Source of the DNA: Pseudomonas sp. S31
GTDB taxonomy: Bacteria; Pseudomonadota; Gammaproteobacteria; Pseudomonadales; Pseudomonadaceae
DNA length: 64,000 bases
Reading direction: 5' to 3'
Assembly: GCF_016648105.1 (NCBI RefSeq)
Contig: NZ_JACVVE010000001.1
Location: 248,001-312,000, forward strand
The position numbers and the translations under genes were made by a program. Positions within the stretch are counted from its first letter, which is position 1; every line of letters starts with the position of its first letter. Positions 19,219 through 27,642 of this stretch are shown here, in pieces. The notes under the pieces are model-generated. The model made no database searches. It was not told the DNA's origin and worked only from the letters and a program-made list of their open reading frames with translations.

Positions 19219-19455
19219 CTGTTTTTCCTTGGGCAGCGCGCTGCGGGCGATCGAATAGACGGCCGCCGACACCGCCCTTCACTACGTGGGGCAGTCATAG
19301 AAACGTCGAGATGAGCGGCTGCGAAGGAGCAGCGCTCATGGACTTTTTATATGGAAGTTAGAAACAAGCCGTCAGTAACTTGCAGCTCTCGCGCACGCAG
19401 CGCCGCTCCCCCAATCCACCAGGCTGAATGAACGGCAACCCCTCTGGCTTGGGTG

Positions 19456-19725
19456 TTACAGATACTGGTAGCGATTGACGATCGCAGAAGCGATGGCCCA
19501 GTCACCGTCAACGCCTTTACGGATGGTCACATGGGTCCCCGGGGCGATCGCCACCGGTGGGTTGGTCGGGCTGTGGATCACGGCTTCACCGCTTTGCACG
19601 ATGAACTGCACATCCTGATCGTATTGATAGACAAAACGATCGGTGTTACCGCTTTCCCAAAGTTCCCAGTTCTGGCAGCTTGCCAACTCGTCCGATGTTG
19701 CCTGACGCTTGGTAATAGTGGTCAT
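19456..19725 (-). CDS. Small cupin-like protein
   Basis: An 89-residue soluble protein. The run NTDRFVYQYDQDVQFIVQSG, then EAVIHSPTNPPVAIAPGTHV and TIRKG, reads as a single small cupin barrel of the kind that binds or protects a small molecule. The usual cupin metal ligands (HxH...E...H) are not evident, which argues against an oxygenase. It follows the GMC dehydrogenase gene by 32 bp on the same strand, so the two are probably co-transcribed. Role unknown. Confidence 0.68.
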   Translation of the reverse strand: MTTITKRQATSDELASCQNWELWESGNTDRFVYQYDQDVQFIVQSGEAVIHSPTNPPVAIAPGTHVTIRKGVDGDWAIASAIVNRYQYL

Positions 19726-19757
19726 TTCAATATTCCCGATTATCTCTGGACGCCGAG

Positions 19758-21419
19758 TCAGGCGATGGCTTTCTGTTTGGCCACTTGAACCTGGCTGTAA
19801 TAAGGCAGCGCTTCTGGTTGCAGCGCAGGCTTGCCCAACAGCAGGTCGCTGGCTTTTTCAGCCAGCATGATCGTTGCCGCGTTGATGTTGGCGCTCGGTA
19901 CCGTCGGGAATACCGAAGCATCGATCACCCGCAGGTTTTCCACACCGCGCACGCGCAACTGGCTGTCGACCACGGCCATCGAGTCGTTGTCACTACCCAT
20001 CTTGCAGGTACCGCAGGGGTGGTAGGCGCTCGCTGCATCTTCACGGATGAACTCATCCAGCGCCTTGCCCGAGCGGATGTGCTTGCCCGGCGTGTCTTCG
20101 TGGTAGTTGTAGCGCTTGAACGCCGCCTGTTCGGAAAACTCGATGCCCAGGCGCATCGACTCGCGCATCACGCGCCAGTCTTCTTCGGTGGCCATGTAGT
20201 TGGGGTCGATGCGCAGCGGGTCGGACACCTTGTTGCTGCGCAGGCGCACATTGCCGCGGCTGGTCGGGCGCATCGGGCCCACGCCGATGCGGTAGCCGTA
20301 GGTGGTGCTCACCGGGATCCAGTTCTTGTCGAAGAACACCGGGAAAAAGTGGAACTGGATGTCCGGATGCGGCGTGGTCGGTGCACTGTTGAGGAATGCA
20401 CCGACGTGACATTGGTTGACCGAGGCCACGCCCTTCTTGAAGCCGAACCACTGCATGCCCGCCCACAACATGCGGTGCGGTTGCAGCTCCTTGTTCAGCG
20501 ACACCGGCTCTTTGGTCTCGATCTGGATGTGGCATTCCAGGTGGTCCTGCAGGTTCTCGCCCACCCCAGGCAGGTTTACCTTGGTGGCGATGCCGTGCTC
20601 GCGCAGGTGATCGGCCGGGCCGATGCCCGACAGCATCAGCATCTGCGCCGAACCAAACACGCCGCAGCTAACGATGGTTTCGCGGCGGGAGCGGACCTCG
20701 ACCAGGCGTCCCTTGTACATCACCCTAAAACCGGTGGCCTGCTTGCCTTCGAAGTTGATCTTCTGCACCTCGCAACCCAGCCAGATGGTCAATTTGGGGT
20801 GCTCGCCCATGCTGTGGATATAGCCGTAGGCGGTACTGTTGCGGATGCCGTCGCGCACGCTCATCTCGAAGCGCGAGACGCCTTCCTGGCGGTAGCCATT
20901 GACGTCTTCGGTAAGGGGGAAACCCGCCTGCTGCCCGGCTTCGAGGAAGGCGGCGTTGAGCGGGCTGAGCTGCTCCTGGCGCTGCGCGCGAATCGGCCCG
21001 TCGTGACCACGGTGCACACCCCCGATCTTGCTGCTTTCGATCTTTTTGAAGTACGGCGCGCAGTCGGCCCAGCTCCAGCCGGTGGCGCCGGCATCCTGCC
21101 AGGCGTCGTAGTCCATGGGGTGGCCGCGCAGCCAGGTCATGCCGTTGATCGAGGACGAGCCGCCGAGCACGCGGCCACGGGGCTGCTGGATCTGACGGTT
21201 GTTGAGGTGCTTCTGCTCCTCGGTGTAGTACCACCAGTTGTACTTCGAGGTCGGCTTGAAAGCCGAGCGCAGCCCGGCGGGCATGCGGATGATCCAGGAT
21301 TTGTCGGAGGGGCCGACTTCGAGGAGCAACACTTCGAACCCGGCATCCGACAGCCGACGAGCCAGCACGCAACCTGCAGAACCGGCACCTGCGATTACAT
21401 AATCAAACTCAACCTTCAA
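19758..21419 (-). CDS. GMC-family oxidoreductase, choline-dehydrogenase-like
   Basis: A 553-residue FAD enzyme close in length to BetA. The N-terminus FDYVIAGAGSAGCVLARRLS binds the ADP part of FAD, PRGRVLGGSSSINGM near residue 80 is GMC signature 1, and a late AYHPCGTCKMG block holds the active-site His region. BetA oxidises choline to betaine aldehyde, and betB is encoded 2 kb away on the same strand. GMC alcohol dehydrogenases acting on other alcohols look similar, so choline is an inference from context. Its upstream region carries copy 2 of the 65-bp element. Confidence 0.83.
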   Translation of the reverse strand: MKVEFDYVIAGAGSAGCVLARRLSDAGFEVLLLEVGPSDKSWIIRMPAGLRSAFKPTSKYNWWYYTEEQKHLNNRQIQQPRGRVLGGSSSINGMTWLRGHPMDYDAWQDAGATGWSWADCAPYFKKIESSKIGGVHRGHDGPIRAQRQEQLSPLNAAFLEAGQQAGFPLTEDVNGYRQEGVSRFEMSVRDGIRNSTAYGYIHSMGEHPKLTIWLGCEVQKINFEGKQATGFRVMYKGRLVEVRSRRETIVSCGVFGSAQMLMLSGIGPADHLREHGIATKVNLPGVGENLQDHLECHIQIETKEPVSLNKELQPHRMLWAGMQWFGFKKGVASVNQCHVGAFLNSAPTTPHPDIQFHFFPVFFDKNWIPVSTTYGYRIGVGPMRPTSRGNVRLRSNKVSDPLRIDPNYMATEEDWRVMRESMRLGIEFSEQAAFKRYNYHEDTPGKHIRSGKALDEFIREDAASAYHPCGTCKMGSDNDSMAVVDSQLRVRGVENLRVIDASVFPTVPSANINAATIMLAEKASDLLLGKPALQPEALPYYSQVQVAKQKAIA

Positions 21420-21504
21420 TTGATAATCTCCACCACGCTCAACCTGAGCATTACTGAACAGTCACGGGTGAGCAGGCTCACGCGACGGTTTGTCGCATGG
21501 AATC

Positions 21505-21569
21505 TATCCAAGGTTGTGAAGCAGCGGTATCGAATAAAAAACAAGGCCGACATAAAAAAAATTAATGCC
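21505..21569. promoter_or_regulatory. Shared 65-bp upstream element, copy 2
   Basis: Same layout as at 15237-15301: TATCCAAGGT, 11 bases, then GGTATCGAATAAAAAA and an A-rich tail ending in GCC. It lies 86-150 bp upstream of the GMC dehydrogenase gene and in the same orientation relative to its gene as copy 1 is to the binding-protein gene. Confidence 0.6.
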
Positions 21570-21576
21570 AAAAGCC

Positions 21577-21611
21577 GCGAGGCCATTCACCGGCAGGGTG
21601 AATGACCTCGC
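21577..21611 (-). terminator. acuI terminator
   Basis: A long stem (GCGAGG and CATTCACC pairing with GGTGAATG and CCTCGC, one bulge, 4-nt loop) lies 26 bp beyond the acuI stop. On the minus strand a T-rich run follows after about 12 bases. Confidence 0.6.
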
Positions 21612-21636
21612 AGACCAGGCCGAACCGCTGAACCCT

Positions 21637-22614
21637 TCAGAGCTCCACAACAACCCGCCCTCTCACCCCACCGGCGAGCAATTCATGGGCCAGTTGCCCG
21701 ACCTCATCCAGGCCGATCTTGCGGGTGATCTGGTTGAGTTGCGCAGGATCGACGAGTTGCGCCAGCCGCTCCCATGCCTTCAACCGGTGCTCGCGCGGAC
21801 GCATGACACTGTCGATGCCTACAAGCGTCACCCCACGCAGGATGAACGGCGCCACAGTGGCCGGGAAATCCATGCCTTGGGCAAGACCACAGGCAGCCAC
21901 CACGCCGCCATATTGGGTGGAGGCGCAGGCGTTGACCAGCGTGTGGCTGCCGACCGAGTCGATAACGCCTGCCCAGCGCTCTTTGGCCAGAGGCTTGCCA
22001 GGACTGCTCAGCTCCGCCCGATCGATGATTTCCGAAGCCCCGAGCGACCTGAGGTATTCCGCCTCCTGAGTGCGCCCGGTACTCGCCACAACCTCATAAC
22101 CAAGCCGGTTCAACAGCAGGATGGCGAAACTGCCTACGCCACCGTTGGCGCCGGTAACGAGAATCGGGCCATCCTTGGGCACGATCCGATTGCGCTCCAG
22201 TGCCGCAATGCACAGCATCGCCGTGTAGCCGGCCGTGCCGATTGCCATCGCCTGCTCGGCGGTAAAACCGCCAGGAATCGGAATCAGCCAGTCGCCGTTC
22301 ACACGTGCCCGGGAAGCCAAGCCACCCCAGTGGGTTTCACCGACACCCCAGCCATTGAGCAACACTCGGTCACCTGGGGCAAAGCTGGGGTTGTCGCTGT
22401 GCTCCACGATGCCGGCGAAATCAATCCCAGGCACCATCGGGAACTTGCGTACCACCGGCCCCTTGCCCGTGATGGCCAAAGCGTCCTTGTAATTCAAGGT
22501 GCTGTATTGAACCTTGACGGTCACATCTCCGGCCGGCAACGCGCTGTCATCGAGTTCCTGCAGCGTTGTCGCGTAGCCAGCATCATCTTTGTCGATGACC
22601 AATGCCTTGAACAT
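21637..22614 (-). CDS. acuI: Acrylyl-CoA reductase (NADPH), AcuI/YhdH family
   Basis: A 325-residue MDR protein starting [20 protein letters not shown] at 22614. The blocks [48 protein letters not shown] and [16 protein letters not shown] (NADPH site) are diagnostic of AcuI/YhdH, which reduces acryloyl-CoA to propionyl-CoA and so removes a toxic electrophile. It follows an AcuR-like repressor gene by 10 bp. A second, diverged copy of this enzyme is the C-terminal half of the fusion protein at 27639-29561. Confidence 0.9.
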   Translation of the reverse strand: MFKALVIDKDDAGYATTLQELDDSALPAGDVTVKVQYSTLNYKDALAITGKGPVVRKFPMVPGIDFAGIVEHSDNPSFAPGDRVLLNGWGVGETHWGGLASRARVNGDWLIPIPGGFTAEQAMAIGTAGYTAMLCIAALERNRIVPKDGPILVTGANGGVGSFAILLLNRLGYEVVASTGRTQEAEYLRSLGASEIIDRAELSSPGKPLAKERWAGVIDSVGSHTLVNACASTQYGGVVAACGLAQGMDFPATVAPFILRGVTLVGIDSVMRPREHRLKAWERLAQLVDPAQLNQITRKIGLDEVGQLAHELLAGGVRGRVVVEL

Positions 22615-22624
22615 CACAGCCTCC

Positions 22625-23266
22625 TTAGGGGCGAGCTTGGGCCAGGGAGAGGAATGCATCGCGAGCCAAGTCCAGCGCCGCTCGGGACTTATCGAGCTTG
22701 GCGTAGAGCACCGCGCCTTCCCAGGCATTCCAGAAGAATTTACTCAATGCGGCGGTATCAGCGTCCGGGCTGATTTCGCCGATGCTTTTGGCTTCGTCCA
22801 GGCAGTCCTGGATTTTCCTGCACCAGCTATCGAGCACGTCACGAAGAACGATTCGATAATTCTCATCCAGGGCTGCGAGCTCCTGGCCGAGGTTGCCGAC
22901 CAGGCAGCCGCGCTTGAAGTCGTATTTCGCAAGGCTCTCTCCGGCAGCGTCCGTCCAACTGCGGATACGATCCAGCGGCGTCTGCTCCTGGTTCAGCAGA
23001 TACTTTTCGAGCTTCCTGATGAAGTAGTCCGAGTAGGTCTGGATCACCTCGAGGGTGTAGATGTCCTTGCTTTTGAAGTAGTAGTAGAACGACCCTTTCG
23101 GTACACCGGCAGCCTTGACGATCTCGTCCAGCGGCGTGTTGTAGAAACCCTTCTCGGTAAGGATCGCCACACCAATGCGGATCAGCTCCGCACGCTTGCC
23201 ATTGTTGCGTTGGGCCTGCTGTTCAGATGCAGCGGCGTCGGTTGAAGCCCGGTCTGGTTGAGTCAT
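22625..23266 (-). CDS. acuR: TetR-family regulator, AcuR-like
   Basis: A 213-residue TetR repressor. The HTH lies near residues 27-70 ([20 protein letters not shown], then [14 protein letters not shown]), followed by a helical effector domain with a Cys in [14 protein letters not shown]. It is encoded directly upstream of acuI, as acuR is in acrylate/DMSP gene clusters of other bacteria, where the repressor responds to acrylate. It is the only regulator in the divergon, so it is the likely reader of the two dyads at 24588-24639. The name rests on context and overall resemblance. Confidence 0.78.
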   Translation of the reverse strand: MTQPDRASTDAAASEQQAQRNNGKRAELIRIGVAILTEKGFYNTPLDEIVKAAGVPKGSFYYYFKSKDIYTLEVIQTYSDYFIRKLEKYLLNQEQTPLDRIRSWTDAAGESLAKYDFKRGCLVGNLGQELAALDENYRIVLRDVLDSWCRKIQDCLDEAKSIGEISPDADTAALSKFFWNAWEGAVLYAKLDKSRAALDLARDAFLSLAQARP

Positions 23267-23278
23267 CGACGGTAGTTC

Positions 23279-24571
23279 CTATCCTGGCTTTCGTGACAGT
23301 AGTGGGCGCATTGCAAGCAGGCCCAGTACAGGGCCAGGCAGCAAGAGCCAAGAAACGTTGCTGGCCATGAGTTCGTACAGGCCAGTCGTAGCGAAGATCG
23401 CACAGGCTGAGATGAAGAAGCCCAGGCTGTTTTGAATGGTCAGCGCACCGCCAACCTGATCGGCTGGGCAAGCCTGGACCGACAAGGCCGAGAACTGCGG
23501 GGAATCAGCGACGACTGCCATCCCCCAGATCAGCAGCACCATGAGCTGGATTTCAGTGCCCAGCTGCGCAACGAATGGGTAGACAAGGCACATGGCCCCT
23601 GAGACAGCCAGTGCGATGAACGCGACATAGCCACTCCCGACGTAACGTGAGAGGCGACCTCCCACAACGCAACCAATCGCGCCTACGGCGATGACGACGA
23701 ATGACCACAGGGCAATTCGCCCCGGCGCATCGCCGGCGCCCTGGAGTGCATGCAGTACCAACAACGGCGTCAGCGTCCAGAACGCATAGAGTTCCCACAT
23801 GTGACCGAAGTAGCCCAATGCGGCAGCCCGGAATCTGCGGATCCTGAAAACGCCCAGCACGGCACCGAGCTCAATGATTGCTGAAGCCTTGCGTCGTGCA
23901 TGAGGGCCCTCACCCAGCAACCCGACCATCACTGACGCCAACAGGGCCAGGACCGAGGATGCCAAAACCAGCAGCTGGTAATCCAAATCAGGCAGGTAGG
24001 CCCTGAGGGCATGCGTCGACGACGTGCCGAGGGTCAGCATGGCCACCAACAACGCCAAGCTCTGAGCGGCACGATCAGGCGCCCACGTCACCAGCAGCTT
24101 CATACCCAGCGGATAGATCCCTGCCAGGGCGATACCCACGCCCAGCCGAAGAATCACCGCAGAGACCACCCCATCGCTGAATACCGCGAACAGCCCGTTG
24201 AACACGGCCCCAGCGACAGCGCAGTAGCAGAACAGTCTTGCGGCGCTGTATTTGTCGGCCATCCCGGTCAGCGCGGAAATCAACGTACCCAGGATGAAGC
24301 CGATCTGGACTGCGTTGGTGAGAATGCCGATATCGAAGGCGCCAAGGTTCCAGGCCCGCTGCAACTCATGCATCGCACCATTGGCACTGAACCACAGGGA
24401 CGTACCAAAGAGCTGAGCCATGGCAATCGTGAGGATGGCCCTGCTCGCCTTGAAAGAGGAAGCCTCTGGAGCTTCGAGCGTATGCGTTTCCAATACAGGC
24501 CCCGCTTGATTCTTGTTGTGGTCGAGGGTGCCGAGACCGACCTCGAAGGCGGTCTCGCGTCTTGTCACCAT
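23279..24571 (-). CDS. MFS transporter in the acuR-acuI operon
   Basis: A 430-residue carrier with 12 predicted helices (for example AILTIAMAQLFGTSLWFSAN and IGFILGTLISALTGMADKYS). It ends 12 bp before the acuR start, so MFS-acuR-acuI is one transcript. The first 45 residues are hydrophilic, and the ATG at 24571 has no good ribosome-binding site and lies 17 bp from the first operator dyad; the true start may be further downstream. Probably moves acrylate, 3-hydroxypropionate or a precursor, or exports it. Substrate not readable. Confidence 0.8.
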   Translation of the reverse strand: MVTRRETAFEVGLGTLDHNKNQAGPVLETHTLEAPEASSFKASRAILTIAMAQLFGTSLWFSANGAMHELQRAWNLGAFDIGILTNAVQIGFILGTLISALTGMADKYSAARLFCYCAVAGAVFNGLFAVFSDGVVSAVILRLGVGIALAGIYPLGMKLLVTWAPDRAAQSLALLVAMLTLGTSSTHALRAYLPDLDYQLLVLASSVLALLASVMVGLLGEGPHARRKASAIIELGAVLGVFRIRRFRAAALGYFGHMWELYAFWTLTPLLVLHALQGAGDAPGRIALWSFVVIAVGAIGCVVGGRLSRYVGSGYVAFIALAVSGAMCLVYPFVAQLGTEIQLMVLLIWGMAVVADSPQFSALSVQACPADQVGGALTIQNSLGFFISACAIFATTGLYELMASNVSWLLLPGPVLGLLAMRPLLSRKPG

Positions 24572-24587
24572 AGCCGAAAAAAACTTG

Positions 24588-24605
24588 TAGTCAACCGGTC
24601 AACTA
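24588..24605. promoter_or_regulatory. Operator dyad 1 of the acrylate divergon
   Basis: An 18-bp imperfect palindrome (TAGTCAACCGGTCAACTA) centred on ACCGGT, 17 bp upstream of the MFS-acuR-acuI operon. It matches dyad 2 at 16 of 18 positions. Probable AcuR binding site (inference). Confidence 0.7.
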
Positions 24606-24621
24606 TTTGTCGACCCAGCAC

Positions 24622-24639
24622 TAGACAACCAGTCAACTA
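24622..24639. promoter_or_regulatory. Operator dyad 2 of the acrylate divergon
   Basis: TAGACAACCAGTCAACTA, the second copy, in the same orientation with centres 34 bp apart (about three helical turns). It lies 81 bp upstream of the atoE-like start. The spacing would let two repressor dimers bind the same face of the DNA and control both directions. Confidence 0.7.
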
Positions 24640-24720
24640 CTAGCTATACCTTGATCGCCGGACTGATCAGTGACGCCAGAACAACAATAAATAATCGGCC
24701 CTGGGTCGATGGAGGCTGCT

Positions 24721-26115
24721 ATGCCCAAGTCAAATCTGAGCGCAATCAATGCAAGGCCAACCGCGCTGTTCTCCATCGGAGTCAAGCGGTTCACACGGAT
24801 GTGTGTCCTAATCGTCGAGAAAGCCGTTCCTGATCCATTCGTTATCGCCATCCTGCTTACCCTGCTGACTGCCGTACTGGCATTCGTGTTCGCCCCTGCC
24901 GCCTCGGTCGGGCAAGTCGTGACGAGCTGGTACGACGGGGTGTTCAAGATCGCCAGCTTCGCTTTCCTGGTCGCCCTGACGCTGGTCACGGGCCATGCGC
25001 TGTCGACCTCCCGCCCCATCTCGAGGCTGCTGAAGCATTTCGCTTCGCTACCCAGAACTGCCGCGGGTGCGATGACGCTGACGTTCTTCGTGTCCATGGT
25101 GGCCGGGCTGTTGAACTGGGCCGTGGGGCTGGTGGTCGCTGGCCTTTTTGCCCGAGAAGTGGCGAAGCGCGTTCACGTCGATTTCGCCTGGCTGGTCGCT
25201 GCGTCGTACGCCGGCTGGTCGTTCTATGTGTGCGGCATGTCCAGTTCGATCGCGCTTGTAAGTGCTACGTCTGGCTCGCCGATGAACATCATCGAATCGG
25301 TCACAGGCAAGGTTTTGCCCATGAGTGAGTTCCTCGGTTCTCCGCTCAACTTCGTGCCCCTGATCTTGCTCGCGATCCTGCTTCCGATGATTCTGCGGGT
25401 GATGATGCCGCCTGCTGACCAGGTAGTGGCTGCAGACCCGGAAAAGCTGATCGAAGAAGACACCGTCGAAACCGAAACGGCACCGGACACCCTGGCTGGC
25501 CGTATGGATCACAGCGTCTGGATCAGCATGATCCTGCTCGTGGCCGGCGTCGGTTACATTGGGCTGAAGCTGTTCGAGGGCACGCTGAAGATGGACTTGA
25601 ACATGCTTGTCCTGGTGTTCCTGCTGTCCGGCATGGCGCTTCATCGGACCCCTAAAGCGTATCTTCGCGCCGTGGAGAACGCGGCGCGTATCGCAGGCCC
25701 GATCCTGCTGCAGTTTCCTCTGTACGGCGGAATCATGGGGATCATGTCCGCGACAGGCTTGGCCGACGTCGTGTCGAAATGGTTCATCACGTTCTCGACC
25801 ACCGAGACGCTACCCTTCTGGTCATATGCCTCTTCGGTGCTGATCAGCCTGTTCGTACCTAGCGCCGGTGGCCACTGGATCGTCCAGGCACCGTTCGTAG
25901 TCCCCGCCGCCGAACACCTTGGCGTTCACCAGTCGGCTGTCGCCATTGCCGTAGCCCTGGGGGAAGGCGCGGCCAACATGATCCAGCCGATGTGGGTAAT
26001 CCCGCTGCTGGCGATAGCCAGGGTGGGGATGGGACGCGTGATGGGTTTCACCGTCATCATCTTCTTCGCGATGTTCGCCGTGATGGGAACTTCGATGCTG
26101 GTTCTAAGCCTCTGA
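24721..26115 (+). CDS. atoE: Short-chain fatty acid transporter, AtoE family
   Basis: A 464-residue membrane protein of the AtoE short-chain fatty acid transporter family. The ATG at 24721 has GGAGG 5 bp upstream; that GGAGG overlaps an earlier in-frame ATG at 24709, which I therefore rejected. Family blocks include EKAVPDPFVIAILLTLLTAV, LNWAVGLVVAGLFAREVAKR and SLFVPSAGGHWIVQAPFVVP. It is the first gene of the atoE-ligase-fusion operon. A C2-C4 carboxylate carrier fits uptake of acrylate or 3-hydroxypropionate. Confidence 0.87.
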   Translation: MPKSNLSAINARPTALFSIGVKRFTRMCVLIVEKAVPDPFVIAILLTLLTAVLAFVFAPAASVGQVVTSWYDGVFKIASFAFLVALTLVTGHALSTSRPISRLLKHFASLPRTAAGAMTLTFFVSMVAGLLNWAVGLVVAGLFAREVAKRVHVDFAWLVAASYAGWSFYVCGMSSSIALVSATSGSPMNIIESVTGKVLPMSEFLGSPLNFVPLILLAILLPMILRVMMPPADQVVAADPEKLIEEDTVETETAPDTLAGRMDHSVWISMILLVAGVGYIGLKLFEGTLKMDLNMLVLVFLLSGMALHRTPKAYLRAVENAARIAGPILLQFPLYGGIMGIMSATGLADVVSKWFITFSTTETLPFWSYASSVLISLFVPSAGGHWIVQAPFVVPAAEHLGVHQSAVAIAVALGEGAANMIQPMWVIPLLAIARVGMGRVMGFTVIIFFAMFAVMGTSMLVLSL

Positions 26116-26139
26116 ATCGTAGCCGGAGACAATAAGAAT

Positions 26140-27642
26140 ATGAGCTCATCACTGAACTTGGGCGAACTGATTTCCAATGCGTGCAGCCGTGCACCCCGCG
26201 CTGTTGCCATCGAAACGGACGATGCTGCGGTAGATCGCACAGGCCTGCTGATTCAGGCGCGATCGGTGGCGTCCAGGCTGCAAGCCGCCGGGGCATGCGA
26301 GAACGAACCGATCCACGTTCGTGTTTCCAACCTGCCGAGCGACTTCGCGGCGGTACTCGGGGTTTGGCTTGCCGGCTGTGTGGCAGTGCCCATCCACCGC
26401 ACCACGCCACTGTCAGCTTGCGAAGCGATCCAGGCTAAAACCAAGGCCCGGTTTCAGCTGGATGCCGGCGAGTGCTCAATCGACTCGTCGGCGATCCTGA
26501 CCCGCCTGCGTATCGAAGCGCCAGAGCCTCGCTTGCAGTTGGAGGGTGCGGCATTCGTGCTATTCACCTCAGGCTCCACTGGCAGCCCCAAGGGCGTGAT
26601 CATCGGTCACCACGCGTTTGCCATGAAGCTCATGGCAATCGATTCGATGACGCATTTCAAAGCCGGTGAACGGACACTTCTGGTGTTGAACATCACCTTC
26701 GTATTTGGCATCTGGATGTCATTGCTGACGCTGATCAGTGGCGGAACGCTGGTGATCACCAAGAAGCTGGGTTCGGCAGAACTGGTAGATCGGCTTCATC
26801 ATCACCCGATTGACCGAGTCGGAGTGGTACCGACGATGCTGCGGGGGATCTTGGCGCTGATCACACAAGGCCATGACATGAAGCCTTGCGCGTGCCTGCG
26901 ACAAATCTTCACGGGCGGAGAACAGCTCAGCGAGAGCCTGGCCGAACAGGTCGAAGGCGTTTTCCCGAATGCCGACCTGATCAACATCTACGGCCTGACC
27001 GAGACACTGAGCTGCGATTTCTTCCAGCACTCCAGCTTCAGGCGAGTGAAGCCTTACGCCTTGGGCCTTCCCGCAAGCGGCGTCAGCTATCGCATTGTCG
27101 ACGAACTGGGCGCACCGATAGCGCCAGGTCAACAGGGCGAGCTACAGATTCGAAGCCCATACCTGATGGTCGGCTACCTCGACGACCCAGACCTCACCGC
27201 CTCGGCACACAGCGACGGCTACTTCAGAACGGGCGACCTCGCCTTCATCAATACGGACGGGGACATCCAGTTTCGCGGACGCCAGAAAGAAATCATCGTT
27301 CGAGGAGGAAACAAGGTCACGCCGATGGAGATCGAGCAAGCCGTGGTGATGTTCCCTGGCATTACCTCGGCAATGGCGACTGGCGTCGAAGACGCCCTTC
27401 TAGGGGAAAAGATCCACGTATTGATCGTGCCCTCCTCCACCGCTTCGCTGGACTTCGAGCGCCTGCAGGCGTTTCTCGCCGGGAGGCTGGAGAAATACAA
27501 GATCCCGGACGCGTTCTATACCGCCGAGTGCGTACCCGTGGGGCGCACTGGCAAGGCTGACAGGCGCGAACTGAAAGTCATGATCACCACCGGGCTGCTG
27601 GTTCCGGCCTCGGTCAAGCAAAGCGGGAGAACCCTGGCATGA
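26140..27642 (+). CDS. Acyl-CoA ligase (ANL superfamily, AMP-forming)
   Basis: A 500-residue adenylating enzyme. The ATP loop LFTSGSTGSPKG lies at 141-152, YGLTET at 284-289, the hinge/ribose Asp region YFRTGDLA at 361-368, and the catalytic lysine K472 in GRTGKADR. All are intact. It should form an acyl-CoA from a small acid, ATP and CoA. The stop codon overlaps the next start by 4 bp (ATGA), so translation is coupled to the hydratase-reductase fusion. Acrylate, 3-hydroxypropionate or a related C3 acid is the likely substrate from context; a CaiC- or DmdB-like substrate is possible. Confidence 0.85.
   Translation: MSSSLNLGELISNACSRAPRAVAIETDDAAVDRTGLLIQARSVASRLQAAGACENEPIHVRVSNLPSDFAAVLGVWLAGCVAVPIHRTTPLSACEAIQAKTKARFQLDAGECSIDSSAILTRLRIEAPEPRLQLEGAAFVLFTSGSTGSPKGVIIGHHAFAMKLMAIDSMTHFKAGERTLLVLNITFVFGIWMSLLTLISGGTLVITKKLGSAELVDRLHHHPIDRVGVVPTMLRGILALITQGHDMKPCACLRQIFTGGEQLSESLAEQVEGVFPNADLINIYGLTETLSCDFFQHSSFRRVKPYALGLPASGVSYRIVDELGAPIAPGQQGELQIRSPYLMVGYLDDPDLTASAHSDGYFRTGDLAFINTDGDIQFRGRQKEIIVRGGNKVTPMEIEQAVVMFPGITSAMATGVEDALLGEKIHVLIVPSSTASLDFERLQAFLAGRLEKYKIPDAFYTAECVPVGRTGKADRRELKVMITTGLLVPASVKQSGRTLA

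Noticed and set aside
19785..21605. 606-codon plus-strand ORF
   Set aside because: Antisense to the GMC dehydrogenase, whose FAD and GMC motifs are unmistakable; the plus frame has no recognisable domain.
24709..24720. ATG at 24709 as start of the AtoE-family gene
   Set aside because: The GGAGG site that would serve it lies inside it; that site is correctly spaced for ATG 24721.
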